Assembly: GCA_034509495.1 (NCBI GenBank)
Contig: CM067503.1
Location: forward strand, 12,826,038-12,890,037
Direction: 5' to 3'
DNA: 64,000 nt
Source: Acestrorhynchus altus
Taxonomy: Eukaryota; Chordata; Actinopteri; Characiformes; Acestrorhynchidae
Within the stretch, counting starts at the first letter, position 1; every line of letters begins with the position of its first letter. The position numbers were made by a program, and so were the translations under genes. The notes below the pieces were generated by a model, which saw only the letters and a list, made by a program, of their open reading frames with translations, did no database searches and was not told the DNA's origin. Positions 21,639-31,082 of this stretch are shown one piece after another.

Positions 21639-24496
21639 GTTAGGGACAGGGATTGCGTTGTAATCAGGCATCCTGGAGGATCTGGCAAGGTTGATGTCAG
21701 CTGTCCGGTTTCTGGCTGCTGATTAGCTCTGACAAGGCCTTTCAGTGCTCTTGGTGAGAGCTGCCCCTGACAGCCATGCACACACACGCGTACATACGCT
21801 TGCCCACCCCCATCCCACCCTAGAGGAAGCTGTCTCTAAATCTCCCATTCATGTGAAGCCTTTGTTGGCTTCCTCTTGAAAATTGCACATGCATCTGCAT
21901 CACATTAGAACAGAGGAAATGGCACCTCAGCAGTAGTCCTTGTGGAAACAGTAGCTGAAATTAGACATTTTTCCTAAGCCAAATTAAATTTAGGATTTAA
22001 TATTTTAATATTATGATAATTACCTAACCTTTATTATTATTTATAACACAATATTATATTATAATCCATATACGTGCATGTGGGGTTCTGAGTCTAATAT
22101 CCTAAAAGCAGTAAGGGCTTGGTGGTTGTACATTTTGGGGATATCTGTCTTTGACAGTAACTTTCCCGATGTTTTTTGAATTGATATTCATCCATTACAG
22201 GGAAACTGGTGATGACAATCTTAACAGACATCATATTTTTGGTTTCCCATAGATACCTTCTGCTTCCTTCAGTGGAAGACTTGGTATGTTTTGCAGCCAG
22301 GGGCTCCCTCCTGTTTGAAAATCATTTCCATACACATCCACACATCTATTAATATAGATATAAATATATTATAATATAATATAGTATAAACATAAAGACC
22401 CATTAATTGTTAGGAACATGAGGCAATATATACCATCATTTTATTTGATGGAAGTTTAGGCTCCTCTCCGTGTTCTGAAACTGTGCTCACTGAAACCAAT
22501 GTGCATTTTTGGATCATATCAACGTTTGTGGTGGCCCACAGACCCCCTGGCTACATGTCAAGGTCCCTGTACCCCACTATCTAGATCAGTGATTCTTATA
22601 CCTGTCCACTTTGCAAAAAGGATAGAGCTGTGAGATGGAGTGTCTGGTGTTCCATATAAACTTAGAATAAATATTGAGTGTGAAGGAACATCGCTGAATC
22701 CCTTGTTGTGATCTGTGAGGTGCCCTCATAAAAGCAGCACTTCGAGAAAAATGCTTGATAAAATGTGCAGCAGCAGCACTGAAGGGTTAATTTTAAGAAG
22801 TGACAGTCTTTATTCTGAGGGAAAAAACAAACTCCGTCAATGATATGTCTGTCATTACTGTGAGTAACTCTATTTCTCACTCCATCCTCAGGGAAGACCC
22901 AGTGACCCCAGAGCCAGCAGTTAGCACAGTGGAGGACTGGCTAGATTCCATTAAGATGAGCCAGTACAAAGAGCACTTCTCCAATGCTGGCTATGTCACC
23001 CTGGACTCTGTCCTCTATGTCAGTGTCAGGTTAGTGTCAGTGCCGTGATTCTGCATGAGCAAGTGGGTATTTACCTTTAGACACTTGAAACACCTGAAGA
23101 TTTGAAGACTGAAATTTCTGGTGGCAGGGTGCAGTGCATGTGGTAGCATTAGCAAACATTCAGGGATGCAGGTGGGATTAATACAATAATACAGCCAAAA
23201 GTGGACTAATGAGGTACTGGTGAATTTTTAGACATTAGGTAAAATACAGATATCTTGAATTTTTGAGGCTAGAAGTTGAATAGGCTTAAAATCTAATCAC
23301 AATTTTAACCCCAAATAGACCCAACCAGCCAAACCTGTTTGGAAGCTCAATTAGTTTTTCACTGGATCTATAAGACAAATATATCTCCAGACAATGACAG
23401 CACATATCCACTAACACACATCCATTAGCATTGTCCACTTGCGTGCTTGAGGTCTGGCACTGCTAAGCCTTATTTGGATGTGATTCGGGAGGTGGTGTAA
23501 TGTAAGTTTATTACATTGCAATGATTCGCACAGGATAACAATTAAATAAGTAAGTAAGTAAATAAATAAATAAATAGCAGCATTAATGACCGAGATGGGA
23601 CTGGCTGCTTGATTTGCACTGCCACTTGCGTAAAATGTGGCTGATAAATTGGTACATTTTTAGAAGATGGCAGCCTTATCTAAATAGATCTTCTAACCCA
23701 TAAAAATAATTCAGATTTAGTTGAAAATAATTACACTACCATCAGTGCTGACTATTCAGTGATATGGCGTACACTCTGTGCCACTAGGTATGAACCAGTA
23801 TGTTTGCACCTTCGTGCTCAACCCTTCAATGCAGCCTTCGTTTCTGGGCATTTTATCTGCAACTTGGGCTACGTCTGCAGTAGATCTGATTGTTTGCCAG
23901 AGACTTGACTGGCCTGAGGTGTCCCATGCCTAATGAAAGTAAATGTCTTCTCGAGCATCTCAGTACTGAGAATTCCAACCTTTTCAAGAGAGTATGATGG
24001 AATGTTTACCCACGTGTCGATCCACATATCGAACCATGAAGGACTCATTTAATTAGAAGGGTTCAGAATATTTACTGACATGGGAGCAGACAGTCTGTAA
24101 AAGTAATTGACATTTCATTGGAAGGGATTAAAGAGATCCCCTAGTAAAAAAAATCACCTTATCACACTTCCCCAACTAATATAGAAACATTTTGTCTATA
24201 AAGATGGACGAATGTCACAGATAGTATCAGAAACCACATAAACAATCTTTACAATCTTAACAAATCATAAATCCACTGAAAACTGAAAAGAAACCAACTT
24301 TGTTGACCCTTAAGTTACCTTAAAGTCTACATTACACATTTCCGAAGCTCTGATTTTCACTTTCATTTTCTTTTGTTTTGTATGTGTTGCCAGTGAGCTG
24401 GGGAAGATGGGTGTGGCAATGACGGGCCATCAGAAGAAGATCCTCTCCAGCATACAGAGCCTGCAGACACAGCAAGGGACACATGTGCAGGTATAA
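6275..24496 (+). CDS. EphA-class receptor tyrosine kinase, 3' half (nine exons, joined)
   Basis: Joined exons encode the cytoplasmic part of an Eph receptor, a single-pass membrane tyrosine kinase that binds ephrin-A ligands and signals in contact-dependent cell repulsion, axon guidance and tissue boundaries. The order is juxtamembrane segment with tyrosines at partial-protein residues about 31 and 37, then kinase domain with GAGEFGEV glycine loop, VAIK lysine, HRDLAARN catalytic loop, DFGLSR and APE, then SAM domain, then C-terminal HVQV. All exon phases agree and give 411 codons plus stop. Every intron is GT-AG. EphA rather than EphB is indicated by RRDFLSEASIMGQF and EDDPEAAYTTR. The paralogue is uncertain. 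LKAGYTE, RLEGVVTR, SLDTFL and DWLDSI resemble EphA8. VVTRCKPVMIITEYMENG resembles EphA4. CGYxKAKQDPEEEKM resembles EphA5. Extracellular and transmembrane exons are absent from the window, so the model is 5'-partial because of the window edge. Confidence 0.95.
6343..6927 (+). other. EphA intron, 585 bp
   Basis: A GT-AG intron between the first juxtamembrane exon and the tyrosine-bearing exon. No repeat or further exon is recognised inside. Confidence 0.8.
6928..7053 (+). CDS. EphA exon: juxtamembrane tyrosines and start of kinase domain
   Basis: A 126-nt exon runs from TTACAG to GTGAGT, phase 1 to phase 1. It encodes LPGSRTYIHPHTYEDPNQAV and then RDFAKEIEVSNIRIERVIGAG. The two tyrosines in TYIHPHTYEDP are the conserved autophosphorylation sites that relieve juxtamembrane autoinhibition and recruit SH2 proteins. 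Most EphA proteins I recall have Asp (YIDP or YVDP) where this has His. The exon ends inside the kinase glycine-rich loop. Confidence 0.95.
7155..7375 (+). repeat. tRNA-derived SINE (V-SINE/DANA-like tail) with internal duplication
   Basis: A polymerase III B-box-like GGTTCCATTCCC lies near 7196-7207. The 3' part reads GCTCTGGATAAGAGCATC and AGCTAAATGCC, the conserved tail of fish V-SINE-type elements. A 43-bp unit is tandemly duplicated (7269-7310 and 7312-7353). It lies in the intron after the 6928-7053 exon. Confidence 0.75.
7376..8157 (+). other. Rest of EphA intron after the SINE; no recognised content
   Basis: AT-rich sequence ending in a TTTTCTTGCTCTAG acceptor. Short internal near-repeats built on AACAGT and TACAGT occur at 7590-7860, but no element is recognised. 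Confidence 0.6.
8158..8343 (+). CDS. EphA exon: kinase N-lobe (glycine loop, VAIK lysine, helix C)
   Basis: A 186-nt exon runs from CTCTAG to GTGAGT. It completes GAGEFGEVCSGRL, supplies the ATP-binding lysine in HVAIKSLKAGYTE, and encodes QQRRDFLSEASIMGQFDHPN with the helix-C glutamate, then IIRLEGVVTR. The last base begins a codon that becomes Cys with the next exon. LKAGYTE and RLEGVVTR resemble EphA8, and LKAGYT is also found in EphA4. Confidence 0.96.
8572..8830 (+). mobile_element. Tc1-type nonautonomous DNA element (MITE), 5' end preserved
   Basis: Starts at TA with CACTATATGGACAAAAGTTT and GGGGCACCTGCTCATTCATT, the terminal sequence of a very common teleost nonautonomous element. TTTTGTTGGAGTAACT and GCATTAGT follow, then AGAGCACCATCATTC and CCACAGCTTAATGCTA. 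The far terminus is not seen. Further copies are at 10968, 48404, 49780 and 50195. Confidence 0.75.
10968..11095 (+). mobile_element. Fragment of the same Tc1-type MITE
   Basis: Reads AAAATGAGTTCATCCTGCTT, then ACTCTCTACTGTCCAGGGAA and AGGAGCACTCCTGTGAGGAT. This is the inner 5' part of the element family seen at 8572, without the terminal repeat. Confidence 0.6.
11225..11548 (+). repeat. Dispersed teleost repeat with fold-back ends, copy 1
   Basis: Shares with 50705-51275 the blocks ACACACACTAAC, CACCACCATGTC, GTGCTGAGA, GGTCCTG, TGACCATTGA and CAGGGTGAAA-like, in the same order. It ends in AAGGAGGTGGTTATAATG. I know this as a widespread otophysan repeat, probably a nonautonomous DNA transposon, but cannot name its class with certainty. 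Confidence 0.7.
14220..14490. repeat. Homopyrimidine-rich tract
   Basis: Long C/T runs interrupted by short mixed sequence, such as CCTTTTCCCCCTTCCTCTACC near 14233 and CTCCCCCTCCTTCTCCCTCC near 14455. These explain the long proline/serine or glycine/arginine open frames on both strands here, which are compositional artefacts. Confidence 0.65.
14904..14965 (+). CDS. EphA exon: kinase hinge (gatekeeper region)
   Basis: A 62-nt exon follows a very long polypyrimidine tract and CAATAG, and ends at AAG before GTGAGT. With the split codon it gives CKPVMIITEYMENGSLDTFL plus K. The threonine in IITEYM is the gatekeeper and the following residues form the hinge. The short exon is separated from the N-lobe exon by 6.56 kb, the largest intron seen here. 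Confidence 0.95.
14966..15812 (+). other. EphA intron, 847 bp
   Basis: GT-AG intron between the hinge and catalytic-loop exons. No repeat or exon is recognised inside. Confidence 0.8.
15813..16022 (+). CDS. EphA exon: catalytic and activation loops
   Basis: A 210-nt phase-0 exon of exactly 70 codons lies between TGTGCAG and GTGAGT. It encodes KHDGQFTVIQLVGMLRGIAA, YVHRDLAARNILVN with the catalytic Asp and the Asn, KVSDFGLSRV with the Mg-binding Asp, and EDDPEAAYTTR with the activation-loop tyrosine. All residues needed for catalysis are present, so the product should be an active kinase, unlike the degenerate EphA10 and EphB6 kinases. Confidence 0.98.
16023..17743 (+). other. EphA intron, 1721 bp, with TTTA microsatellite
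   Basis: GT-AG intron. It holds a GATA/TATC-like stretch at 16536-16560 followed by a perfect TTTA array. I recognise nothing else. Confidence 0.8.
16568..16619. repeat. (TTTA)n microsatellite
   Basis: About 13 uninterrupted tetranucleotide units. Confidence 0.95.
17744..17893 (+). CDS. EphA exon: kinase P+1 loop and helix F
   Basis: A 150-nt phase-0 exon of exactly 50 codons follows TCACAG and ends before GTGAGT. It encodes [20 protein letters not shown], then SASDMWSYGIVMWEVISYGE, then RPYWEMSNQD. The RWTAPE signature is typical of receptor tyrosine kinases. The usual SASDVWSYG has Met in place of Val, a conservative change. Confidence 0.98.
18157..19020 (+). pseudogene. Tc1-like transposon remnant with broken transposase
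   Basis: Follows a TA at 18155-18156 with the terminal repeat CAGTGCCCTCCATAATTATT and GGCACCCCTGGTTAAG. Transposase pieces in shifting + frames read KPGRGCKLILPPRTVRRMII, KLTVTELQQMVASWGQKASK and, near the end, WPSQSPDLNP, the conserved block before the third catalytic acidic residue of Tc1 transposases. Multiple frameshifts and stops are present and no 3' terminal repeat is seen, so it is inactive and 3'-truncated. It sits in the EphA intron between the exons at 17744 and 20681. Confidence 0.85.
19021..20680 (+). other. Rest of EphA intron; no recognised content
   Basis: AT-rich in the first and last parts, GC-moderate around 19480-20330 with no exon-like open frame bounded by splice sites. 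It ends in TTGTCCTTCCTCAG, the acceptor for the kinase C-lobe exon. Confidence 0.6.
20681..20874 (+). CDS. EphA exon: kinase C-lobe end
   Basis: A 194-nt exon starts after TTCCTCAG and ends before GTGAGA, in phase 2. It encodes VIKAIEEGYRLPAPMDCPVV, LHQLMLDCWEKSRSERPKFG and QIVSSLDRLIRNPSSLKQLA, then NNAV and two bases of a Trp codon. The conserved Arg of the ERPKF motif is present. This completes the kinase domain and begins the kinase-SAM linker. Confidence 0.97.
20875..22891 (+). other. EphA intron, 2017 bp, with GT microsatellite
   Basis: GT-AG intron containing the GT array at 21555-21640. I recognise no other element. Confidence 0.75.
21555..21640. repeat. (GT)n microsatellite
   Basis: About 43 dinucleotide units with two GC interruptions. 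Confidence 0.95.
22892..23029 (+). CDS. EphA exon: kinase-SAM linker and most of SAM domain
   Basis: A 138-nt exon lies between ATCCTCAG and GTTAGT. It encodes EDPVTPEPAVSTVEDWLDSI, then KMSQYKEHFSNAGYVTLDSV and LYVSV. SAM domains mediate Eph clustering and binding to SHIP2-type partners. WLDSIKM, the Tyr in SQYKEHF and GYVTLDSV mark the fold. The corresponding EPHA4 exon, as I remember it, encodes about 52 codons (156 nt). Here the linker appears about six residues shorter. Confidence 0.95.
23030..24393 (+). other. EphA last intron, 1364 bp
   Basis: GTTAGT donor and TTGCCAG acceptor. Contains a small AAGT/AAAT array near 23544-23574. I recognise nothing else. Confidence 0.8.
24394..24496 (+). 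CDS. EphA terminal coding exon: SAM end, PDZ ligand and stop
   Basis: A 103-nt coding part follows TTGCCAG. It encodes (S)ELGKMGVAMTGHQKKI, then LSSIQSLQTQQGTHVQV and TAA at 24494-24496. GHQKKILSSIQ is the final SAM helix shared by Eph receptors. The C-terminal V-Q-V fits a class II PDZ-binding motif, as in EphA7 (IQV) and EphB receptors. Confidence 0.96.
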
Positions 24497-26133
24497 CCCC
24501 CAGCCAGACAGGTCAGATTACCCACCACTCCAGAAGCCCATCCCCTCTTCCAGCACTGAAGAACAGCCTCTTCCCGGAGATCCACCACCAGGGGCCAGCC
24601 AAGACACCAAATCACTTGGTGGCAATCCGGTACTGAGGCTCCAATACTCCATGCTACAGTGTGGGAGCAACTCAATGTGTAGGGAGGCTCCATGCAGATG
24701 TGAGGAGATGCACCACTGATCCTTCCAGGCACTGGGGAACCTCACTGCATTCTCCTACTCAGCATAGACAGCCAAGGTGGAAGAAAGGATGAGCACGTCT
24801 TGTGAAAAACTCAACACACATTTCATAGTGTCGTGACCCGTTGACTCAACACTGTTAGTTTCGGCGTAGGTGGTGTTCGTGTAAGAACCGTGGGTGGACA
24901 ACTGATGGGACTTCAGCAACACGGTCAATTGTGAACTTGTATTCATGGTAGTAATTTAGTATTCTTCAGATGGTGAAAGACTTCTCACTTCAAAATCGAA
25001 GCACTACACCCACACACATGCCAAAACATACAGATGGCCACTGTATGTTTCTTTATATTTTGAAACGATCGCTCTCTTACGCTGTGTGCCGTCCAGGCAA
25101 TCTGTTGTCATGTGTGTGGCCCAGGATGTGGAGTTTTTGGATGAAGTGCTGGATGTGGATTAGCCTGCATCCAACAGCTCCTTTCAGCATAGTTTGCCTG
25201 CATCAGCTGGCCACTGGGACGCTGAGGACAACTTGCTACTTTTAAACCACAATGACCAGTGAGAACATGAGGTGAAATATGAAGACCTTCCTATTGGTCA
25301 TTATTTTATGTGCCCCACTTTTTCTACAGCACAGTGACATACTGTTCCCTGAGGCCAAATTTGCTCACTATTTTGTGGAATATCCATATCAACAGGAGCT
25401 GCCATGTGCCCCTTGTATCACTCTTCTGCATCTTTGACTTTGAATATGATGACCATGTGCCGAAGCACAGGCTGTGTGAACGCTTACCAGTATGGAGCAA
25501 AGAACACTCCCCCTTACTGGCTTTTGGATGTGCCGCAGCCTCACTATGTAGAATGTATCAGTGTTTTGAGCCTAGTGTAGCACTACGCAGGTTACTTTCA
25601 AAGTGGTTGGTACCAATTCATCCATTTAGTGTAACCTCATGGTGATGGGTAGGTTTGATCGTCGTGGGAAAACATGGGTTCTAAAAGTGTAGAAAGAAGT
25701 CTCTCATAATTTCCTGGCTGACCAAGGTGTGTGTCTTTTTTTTTTTTTTAATTTTTCTTATTTTGCTAAGCCCTTAAGCCACAGCAGGTATATCAGAGGT
25801 CATGTAACACTTCAGTCATTATTTGAAGACCACGGACATGTAAAGACTAGATTTCTGTTTAATATTTTTCCAAACTGTCATGTACATATTCCTGTGTAGA
25901 GTTTATTAAGTTTATCAAAGATAGTATGTAAGAGATTGGCACTTCAAAGCTAATGCATTCCAAGCTTTCAGGTTCCGAACAGAACAAAAATAACTGTACT
26001 CAGAAATATCAAACATTTACAGATTTATGAAAGAGAAAGACTGGGCAAGGATTGTACTATGGTATAAATTGTACAGAGGTGGTCAGTGCGTGTTTGTACT
26101 GTTGTGGTTTTTGAGAATTTGTTAGTGGTACTT

Positions 26134-27202
26134 TAGGGCTGCACGATTTTTTTATCATCATTGTGTAAGTTTAACAGGGCCTTGAATTCTCACAGTTCTC
26201 TTCAATCAGACAAATATCGTTATATCAAAAATTTTGTTGAAAAAGTCCAAAGTAAAAAAAATAGCATTAGCTTTAGTCACTCCCCATCTGTCATGTTTGA
26301 GGACATTGCCCCTTGGCAACAAAGTCACTGAGTTTCTGTATGCCGCTTCGCACCCCTGCCGGCTTCCCCATGAGGATTGCTGCAGCAGTGTTTGCTTTGG
26401 TTGACCCTTCTCCAATCAGTCTATTTTTCAGTATTTCTAGCCTTGTTTCCAAATTTTCCTGAAGTTCAGCTGCAATAGACTTTTTCTAGCAGTAGTTATA
26501 TAAATATAAATATATAATATACAAATTTCATAAATAAAACAAGCCAGGTTTGCTAACAAACTCTTATTATTCCATTGTCAAAGAAAGACTTCAAAAAAGC
26601 TTTAAATGCTCTGCTGTCTCCTGAATTTTTAAATGAAATGTCAGATTTGTTTTTTTGTTTTTTTCAGGAATGATTGAATATTACACGTCACTCTGTCTCA
26701 GATTGTAGCATCATATAAATGCATATAAAAAGCAACATTTCACTTAAGTTGAATTAAAAATAAATAATTAAAAGTAGAAACAAATCCGAATACGTTCCTG
26801 CATGTCATCATTTAAATACTAGTATTGGCTAGAACTTCACATTACATATCATGTGGTAGCCTACCATCACTTGAAAATAATGACATTTAAAAATAGGTTC
26901 TATACAGAGTATTATATAAAGGGGACAACTCAAAAATGGAATGAAATGCTTAAATGCATGGTTAAAATATTCTAACCTTTGTAGATGGTTCTATATAGAA
27001 ACTTTCAAAAAGGTTTCTGTATTGCACCAGAAGGGTTCTGCTATTTTCACAAGACTGGGAAGCATCAGATAGTAACTTTTAGAGGCTCGGCTGAAGTGTT
27101 TCTAGGCCAAACGCCAATTAAAAAAAAGCTAGAACAACTACATTACTGGTTTCACATCCAGTTGTTTTATCACACGCTATTTGTCCATATCGTGCAGCCC
27201 TG
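26134..27202. mobile_element. hAT-like nonautonomous element with terminal inverted repeats
   Basis: TAGGGCTGCACGAT at 26134-26147 is matched in inverse by ATCGTGCAGCCCTG near 27189-27202. These are the TIRs of a common teleost hAT-type family. The 8-bp flanks (TGGTACTT and TTGTACAC) agree at five positions, as expected for a decayed target-site duplication. The interior is AT-rich without an open frame for a transposase. Confidence 0.7.
26975..27065. repeat. GGTTCTATATAGAA-type teleost dispersed repeat
   Basis: GGTTCTATATAGAAACTTTC, AAAAAGGTTTCTGTATTGCA and CCAGAAGGGTTCTGCTATTT match a familiar teleost repeat. It lies inside the hAT-like element and may be an insertion in it. Confidence 0.55.
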
Positions 27203-27834
27203 TTGTACACTGAGGCAAAGCAGCCAGATTGCTTGTTTAACATTTGATGCTAGCTTTGGACAGAAGAGGATTGTGAAGTGATTGAATGTAAAGGATGTAT
27301 TAGCTTTATGACGGGTCTGGAAAGCTAAACTCTTTCTCAGGATGTTTTTTTTTTTCTCATTTCAATAAAACAGCCATGACAAGCAAGCAGACCATCTAGA
27401 CAACTCCTCATCTTCCTCCAAGTAGCAACCACTCCTTTGGTCAGCACAACATTCATACATTCAAATGCCTTTTCTTTCATCGTCTCATTTCCACCGAGCA
27501 CCTTGTGGTTAGTTTTTTTCACATTAATATGAAAACGTAAGCAGTATTAATAACCACACTGAAGTGTGCCAAACTGAAGTGTTTGCTGGAGATAAATACA
27601 GTAAAAAAGAAATACAAGAATAGTTCTTGTTGAAGGAAAAGCAGGCTGCAAATGAATTTGCTGCTCACCTGGTCCCTCTTTGATACCGTGGGAAAATATT
27701 AATTTGGTGTTGAGATAGCAGTAATTGAACAACAGACATTATTATTTATTTATTCATGTTTTTAAGTGAGGCAGAAAAAAGCCTGTTTGCTTCAATAATG
27801 TGTTTGTTTGTCGTGCCCCCCTAAATATTTATTG

Positions 27835-27840
27835 AATAAA
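27835..27840 (+). terminator. Candidate poly(A) signal (proximal)
   Basis: Canonical AATAAA, with the texture of a transcript end (GAGTTGCCATCTGAATACCT follows). It lies 3.34 kb after the stop codon. Confidence 0.4.
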
Positions 27841-27862
27841 GAGTTGCCATCTGAATACCTTG

Positions 27863-30625
27863 CACGTCTGTGCCCGTCATCTGCTAATATAATGTGAGCT
27901 TTTCTTAATTGCCAAATTACTGGAGCATATGTGCCTATTCATACTCATCATTTCTCAAGCAGAAACAGCAACAGGGAATAATTCAATGGGGAGATGCAAA
28001 AAGCATTTTCACTCAATGTTCTGTCGAGCCAGAAGACAGCAAGGAAAGCCACAAAGAGGCGTTTTCAAGTCGCTGCAAATCTCAGTTATGAAAAGAGTTG
28101 AAAAGTCACCTGAGAGCTAACAGAATATCATCATGTACATCAACAGTATAACTGTAATGTTAAAGCTACTCTGCACACCAAGATTATTAATGTACAAGGA
28201 TTTAGTCTTGGAAAGAAAACGATGAACATGGACAGTTGCACAGCTTTTTTTTTATAATAATATTATTCTCTATCCATAAATGCATTCTTTCGTAAATAGC
28301 GAAGTTTGACAAGCTTTACTTGTTGTTAATTTTTTATTTTATTTTTTTTTTACCTTTTTTTATTTTTACATATTTTTTTAAACATTTTTTCAGACATAAA
28401 ATATATATTTTAGGAATATTTGGGGTGGAAAATACTTTTTGGTCCTTTTGATCTTGTGTACTAATAATTAAACTATGTTTAAAATATTTTTAAATAAAAC
28501 TGCCAACCCTTCAAAAATGTTAATCTTTTTATTTACTTTTTAATATTTTCTTTTTCTTTTTTCTTTTTTTTTCTTTTTTTTTTTTACTTTCACTTAAATA
28601 GAGTTTTGGCTTCATCTTAACACTTTTAATTGAGTTATATTTAACATGTAATGTGTAGCATGGTGGAAATTCCTGTAATTGTTTATTGTCCTTCTCTGCC
28701 CATCTGAGAAGTGTAGCATTTGAAATGTGTCAGCAAGTGTGTAACAAGTTCATCAGTAACTATTCCTGCAATGCTGTAAAGCTTCTCAAACCTCAGTACC
28801 CAAGTATGTATTTTGTTTGTGGTGCTGACAGGACATTTACTTTCCCTCATATTGTAAAACGTTGATGATGATCATCAGTGATACATTGCAGGTATGGTTA
28901 ATAGGTAGTAGGGATGTCACAATACCAGAAATTTAGTACTCTAAAATTCTACATTTCTCAATACCAATTTTGATACCACAATACAAAATAAATGGATCAA
29001 ATATTTCACAGATCGGATCTCTCTGTGGTTTTTAAATCATGGATCTGATTGTTTTTCGGATCAGCATAAAAAACATGCTTTCCATTTATCAATACTATGA
29101 GAAAACAATATGCATTTGTGTTGAACATGATCTTAAATGAAATCAACAAGATTAATTACTTGGCTACCAGACCTCAGCTCATTTTCTGTTTAAATGAACA
29201 TTATTATAATGATTATGTTTTATATTTACATAATTATTCCTGGTATATTTGTGCTGAGCCCTACATAATTTATATATGAGCAGTGTAGTGAGCACAGAGA
29301 GTTAGTTAACTTACTGTTGCTCTGGGGGTAATCTGTGTGTGGTTAAGGCAAAAGAATTTGGATAATTCATTGATAATTTAGCATCCGTATGTGTGGGGAT
29401 TTTGTCGCACCTTTCATGTATTCCTAAACTCTGTTTTCCACAATGAAATGTAGCCTGAAAATATCCCGGTAGATTTTTGAAAAGCATAGCACTCGAATCA
29501 CTTGAATCATTCAAGCAAATAGTTGCTAAAATTTTTGCATTGACTTCCGATTTCCTCCCCAAAACAATACGGTGATTCCGCTTTAAATATGTGCTCATGT
29601 TTGACATACTCGCATATGCTTTTACATAAAGAAAAGCTTTTGTCTACAAACCTTTTCCATCATCAGTGTAAGACTAAATGTTCCCATACAAGATTTGTTG
29701 ACTAAATGACAGCAGCTTATGAAACTCTTCCCCTCTGCAGCTACACAGTGGCTTTGCATTTTTCCAATATATTTCCACATCAGGAATGAGAGAATATAAT
29801 TTAAGTTATAAATTTGCACCCTCAAGTGAAATATATTGCTATTTTAACAAACAATGAATGTAACATTCCTGGTTACGAACAGGTTACAATGCTATTCATC
29901 ATGCTCTTCTTCTTGGCACTGAAGTATCGGTTCTTGTGTCATGTCTAATGGGTAGACATTATCCGCCTTATCCGCTGTTAAAGTAACAATCTCCAGCAGA
30001 ACAGATCAGTTTCTCACACACAAAAACAAATTCATTTCATAAGTCTGGATGTCTGTATCATTTCAGAGTACAGTTCTACACATCAGGCCTGTAGTGTGGT
30101 GGCTCAACAATACACCATGTACAGATAGAAAAAATGTGAACTATTATACACAGTGCTTCTGCTGGACCCACTGTCCACCAGACTGCTTTCTATCTTTAGT
30201 TTTTGACTGTGAAAAGGTGTTTTTTTTTTCTTACACATGCAAAACTTTGGCAGTGATTAATCTGTGTATGAATGCACCAGTGCTGAATCAATGGTTTGAC
30301 CTCAACGGAAGACCTCAGTCAGGATCATCTTATCTATATGATTTCTGTTCAGTTTGCTTGAGTTTTGTACATTGTGGTCATTTGTTTACCTGTCATTATT
30401 CCATTCATGGAAAGGAAGAGTTTTTTTAATTTGCTAATCTCGCTTGCAATGAATAAAAGCAAGTAGGCTCACATTAGCATTTTGCAAAATAAGCATAATG
30501 CATCGTGCTGATTCCTGGATACTAGCTTCTGTTCACTGTTTGCATTGTTAGCATGTTTGCTTGACATGTTTCCTTAAGCTCTTGTTGAATTGTTAAACAT
30601 TTTGTCCAATAAATATGTTGATATT
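27863..30625 (+). other. Possible distal 3' UTR or downstream flank; T-rich zone 28320-28600
   Basis: AT-rich with a strongly T-rich stretch at 28320-28600. A segment near 28910-29000 (GGGATGTCACAATACC) resembles the end of another fish DNA transposon. No coding frame is supported. Confidence 0.35.
30608..30613 (+). terminator. Candidate poly(A) signal (distal)
   Basis: AATAAA followed 20-45 bases later by a GU-rich stretch (CTGTTCTCGGCTGTTGTGTC), a good downstream element. If used, the 3' UTR would be about 6.1 kb. Confidence 0.4.
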
Positions 30626-31082
30626 TTTCATTTACTGTTCTCGGCTGTTGTGTCTCTTGGACTTCTCTTTATTTTTTTGTTTTTGTTTTGTTTTTTTGTT
30701 TGTTTGTTTTTTATTGAAACAATGTTTTATTAGGTTGCCTTTTTACAGAACGTATGTTTGTTTCGTTTGTTTTCTTTTGCATAGACTGTTTAAAATATTT
30801 CATTGATTTACCTGAAAAGATGATTGAAAATTTCTTTAATGGTTTTTAAAGCTATAGTATAGACTTTGAAACAAAGGTTAAAGCAATAGTTTGTTGATCA
30901 ATTAAATGAACATGATTTATTGCTTATATCAAATACAGTTCATCAACCAAGATGTGTTTGGTATCTTTAAGTTTTCGTCTTTAGCTTTACGAGAAACACC
31001 TTTCATCCAAATCAAAATGGTTTAGAACATGGTATGACTGATTTCGGCCTGAGGAAATGGAAAAACTTTTAACTTTGACACA
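30626..31082. other. No recognised content; T-rich simple sequence 30660-30715
   Basis: GTTT/TTTG-rich stretch, then AT-rich sequence without a recognised element. Confidence 0.5.

Larger units (their letters stand above)
24497..27862 (+). other. EphA 3' untranslated region (short version)
   Basis: From the TAA stop to a possible cleavage zone just after AATAAA at 27835-27840. No intron or further coding exon is recognised. Contains the inverted-repeat element at 26134-27202. The end is inferred from the poly(A) signal only. Confidence 0.4.

Noticed and set aside
21426..21787. Cys/Val and Thr/His repeat proteins
   Set aside because: Translations of the GT microsatellite. The same applies at 39743-40038, 47331-47659 and 57594-57788.
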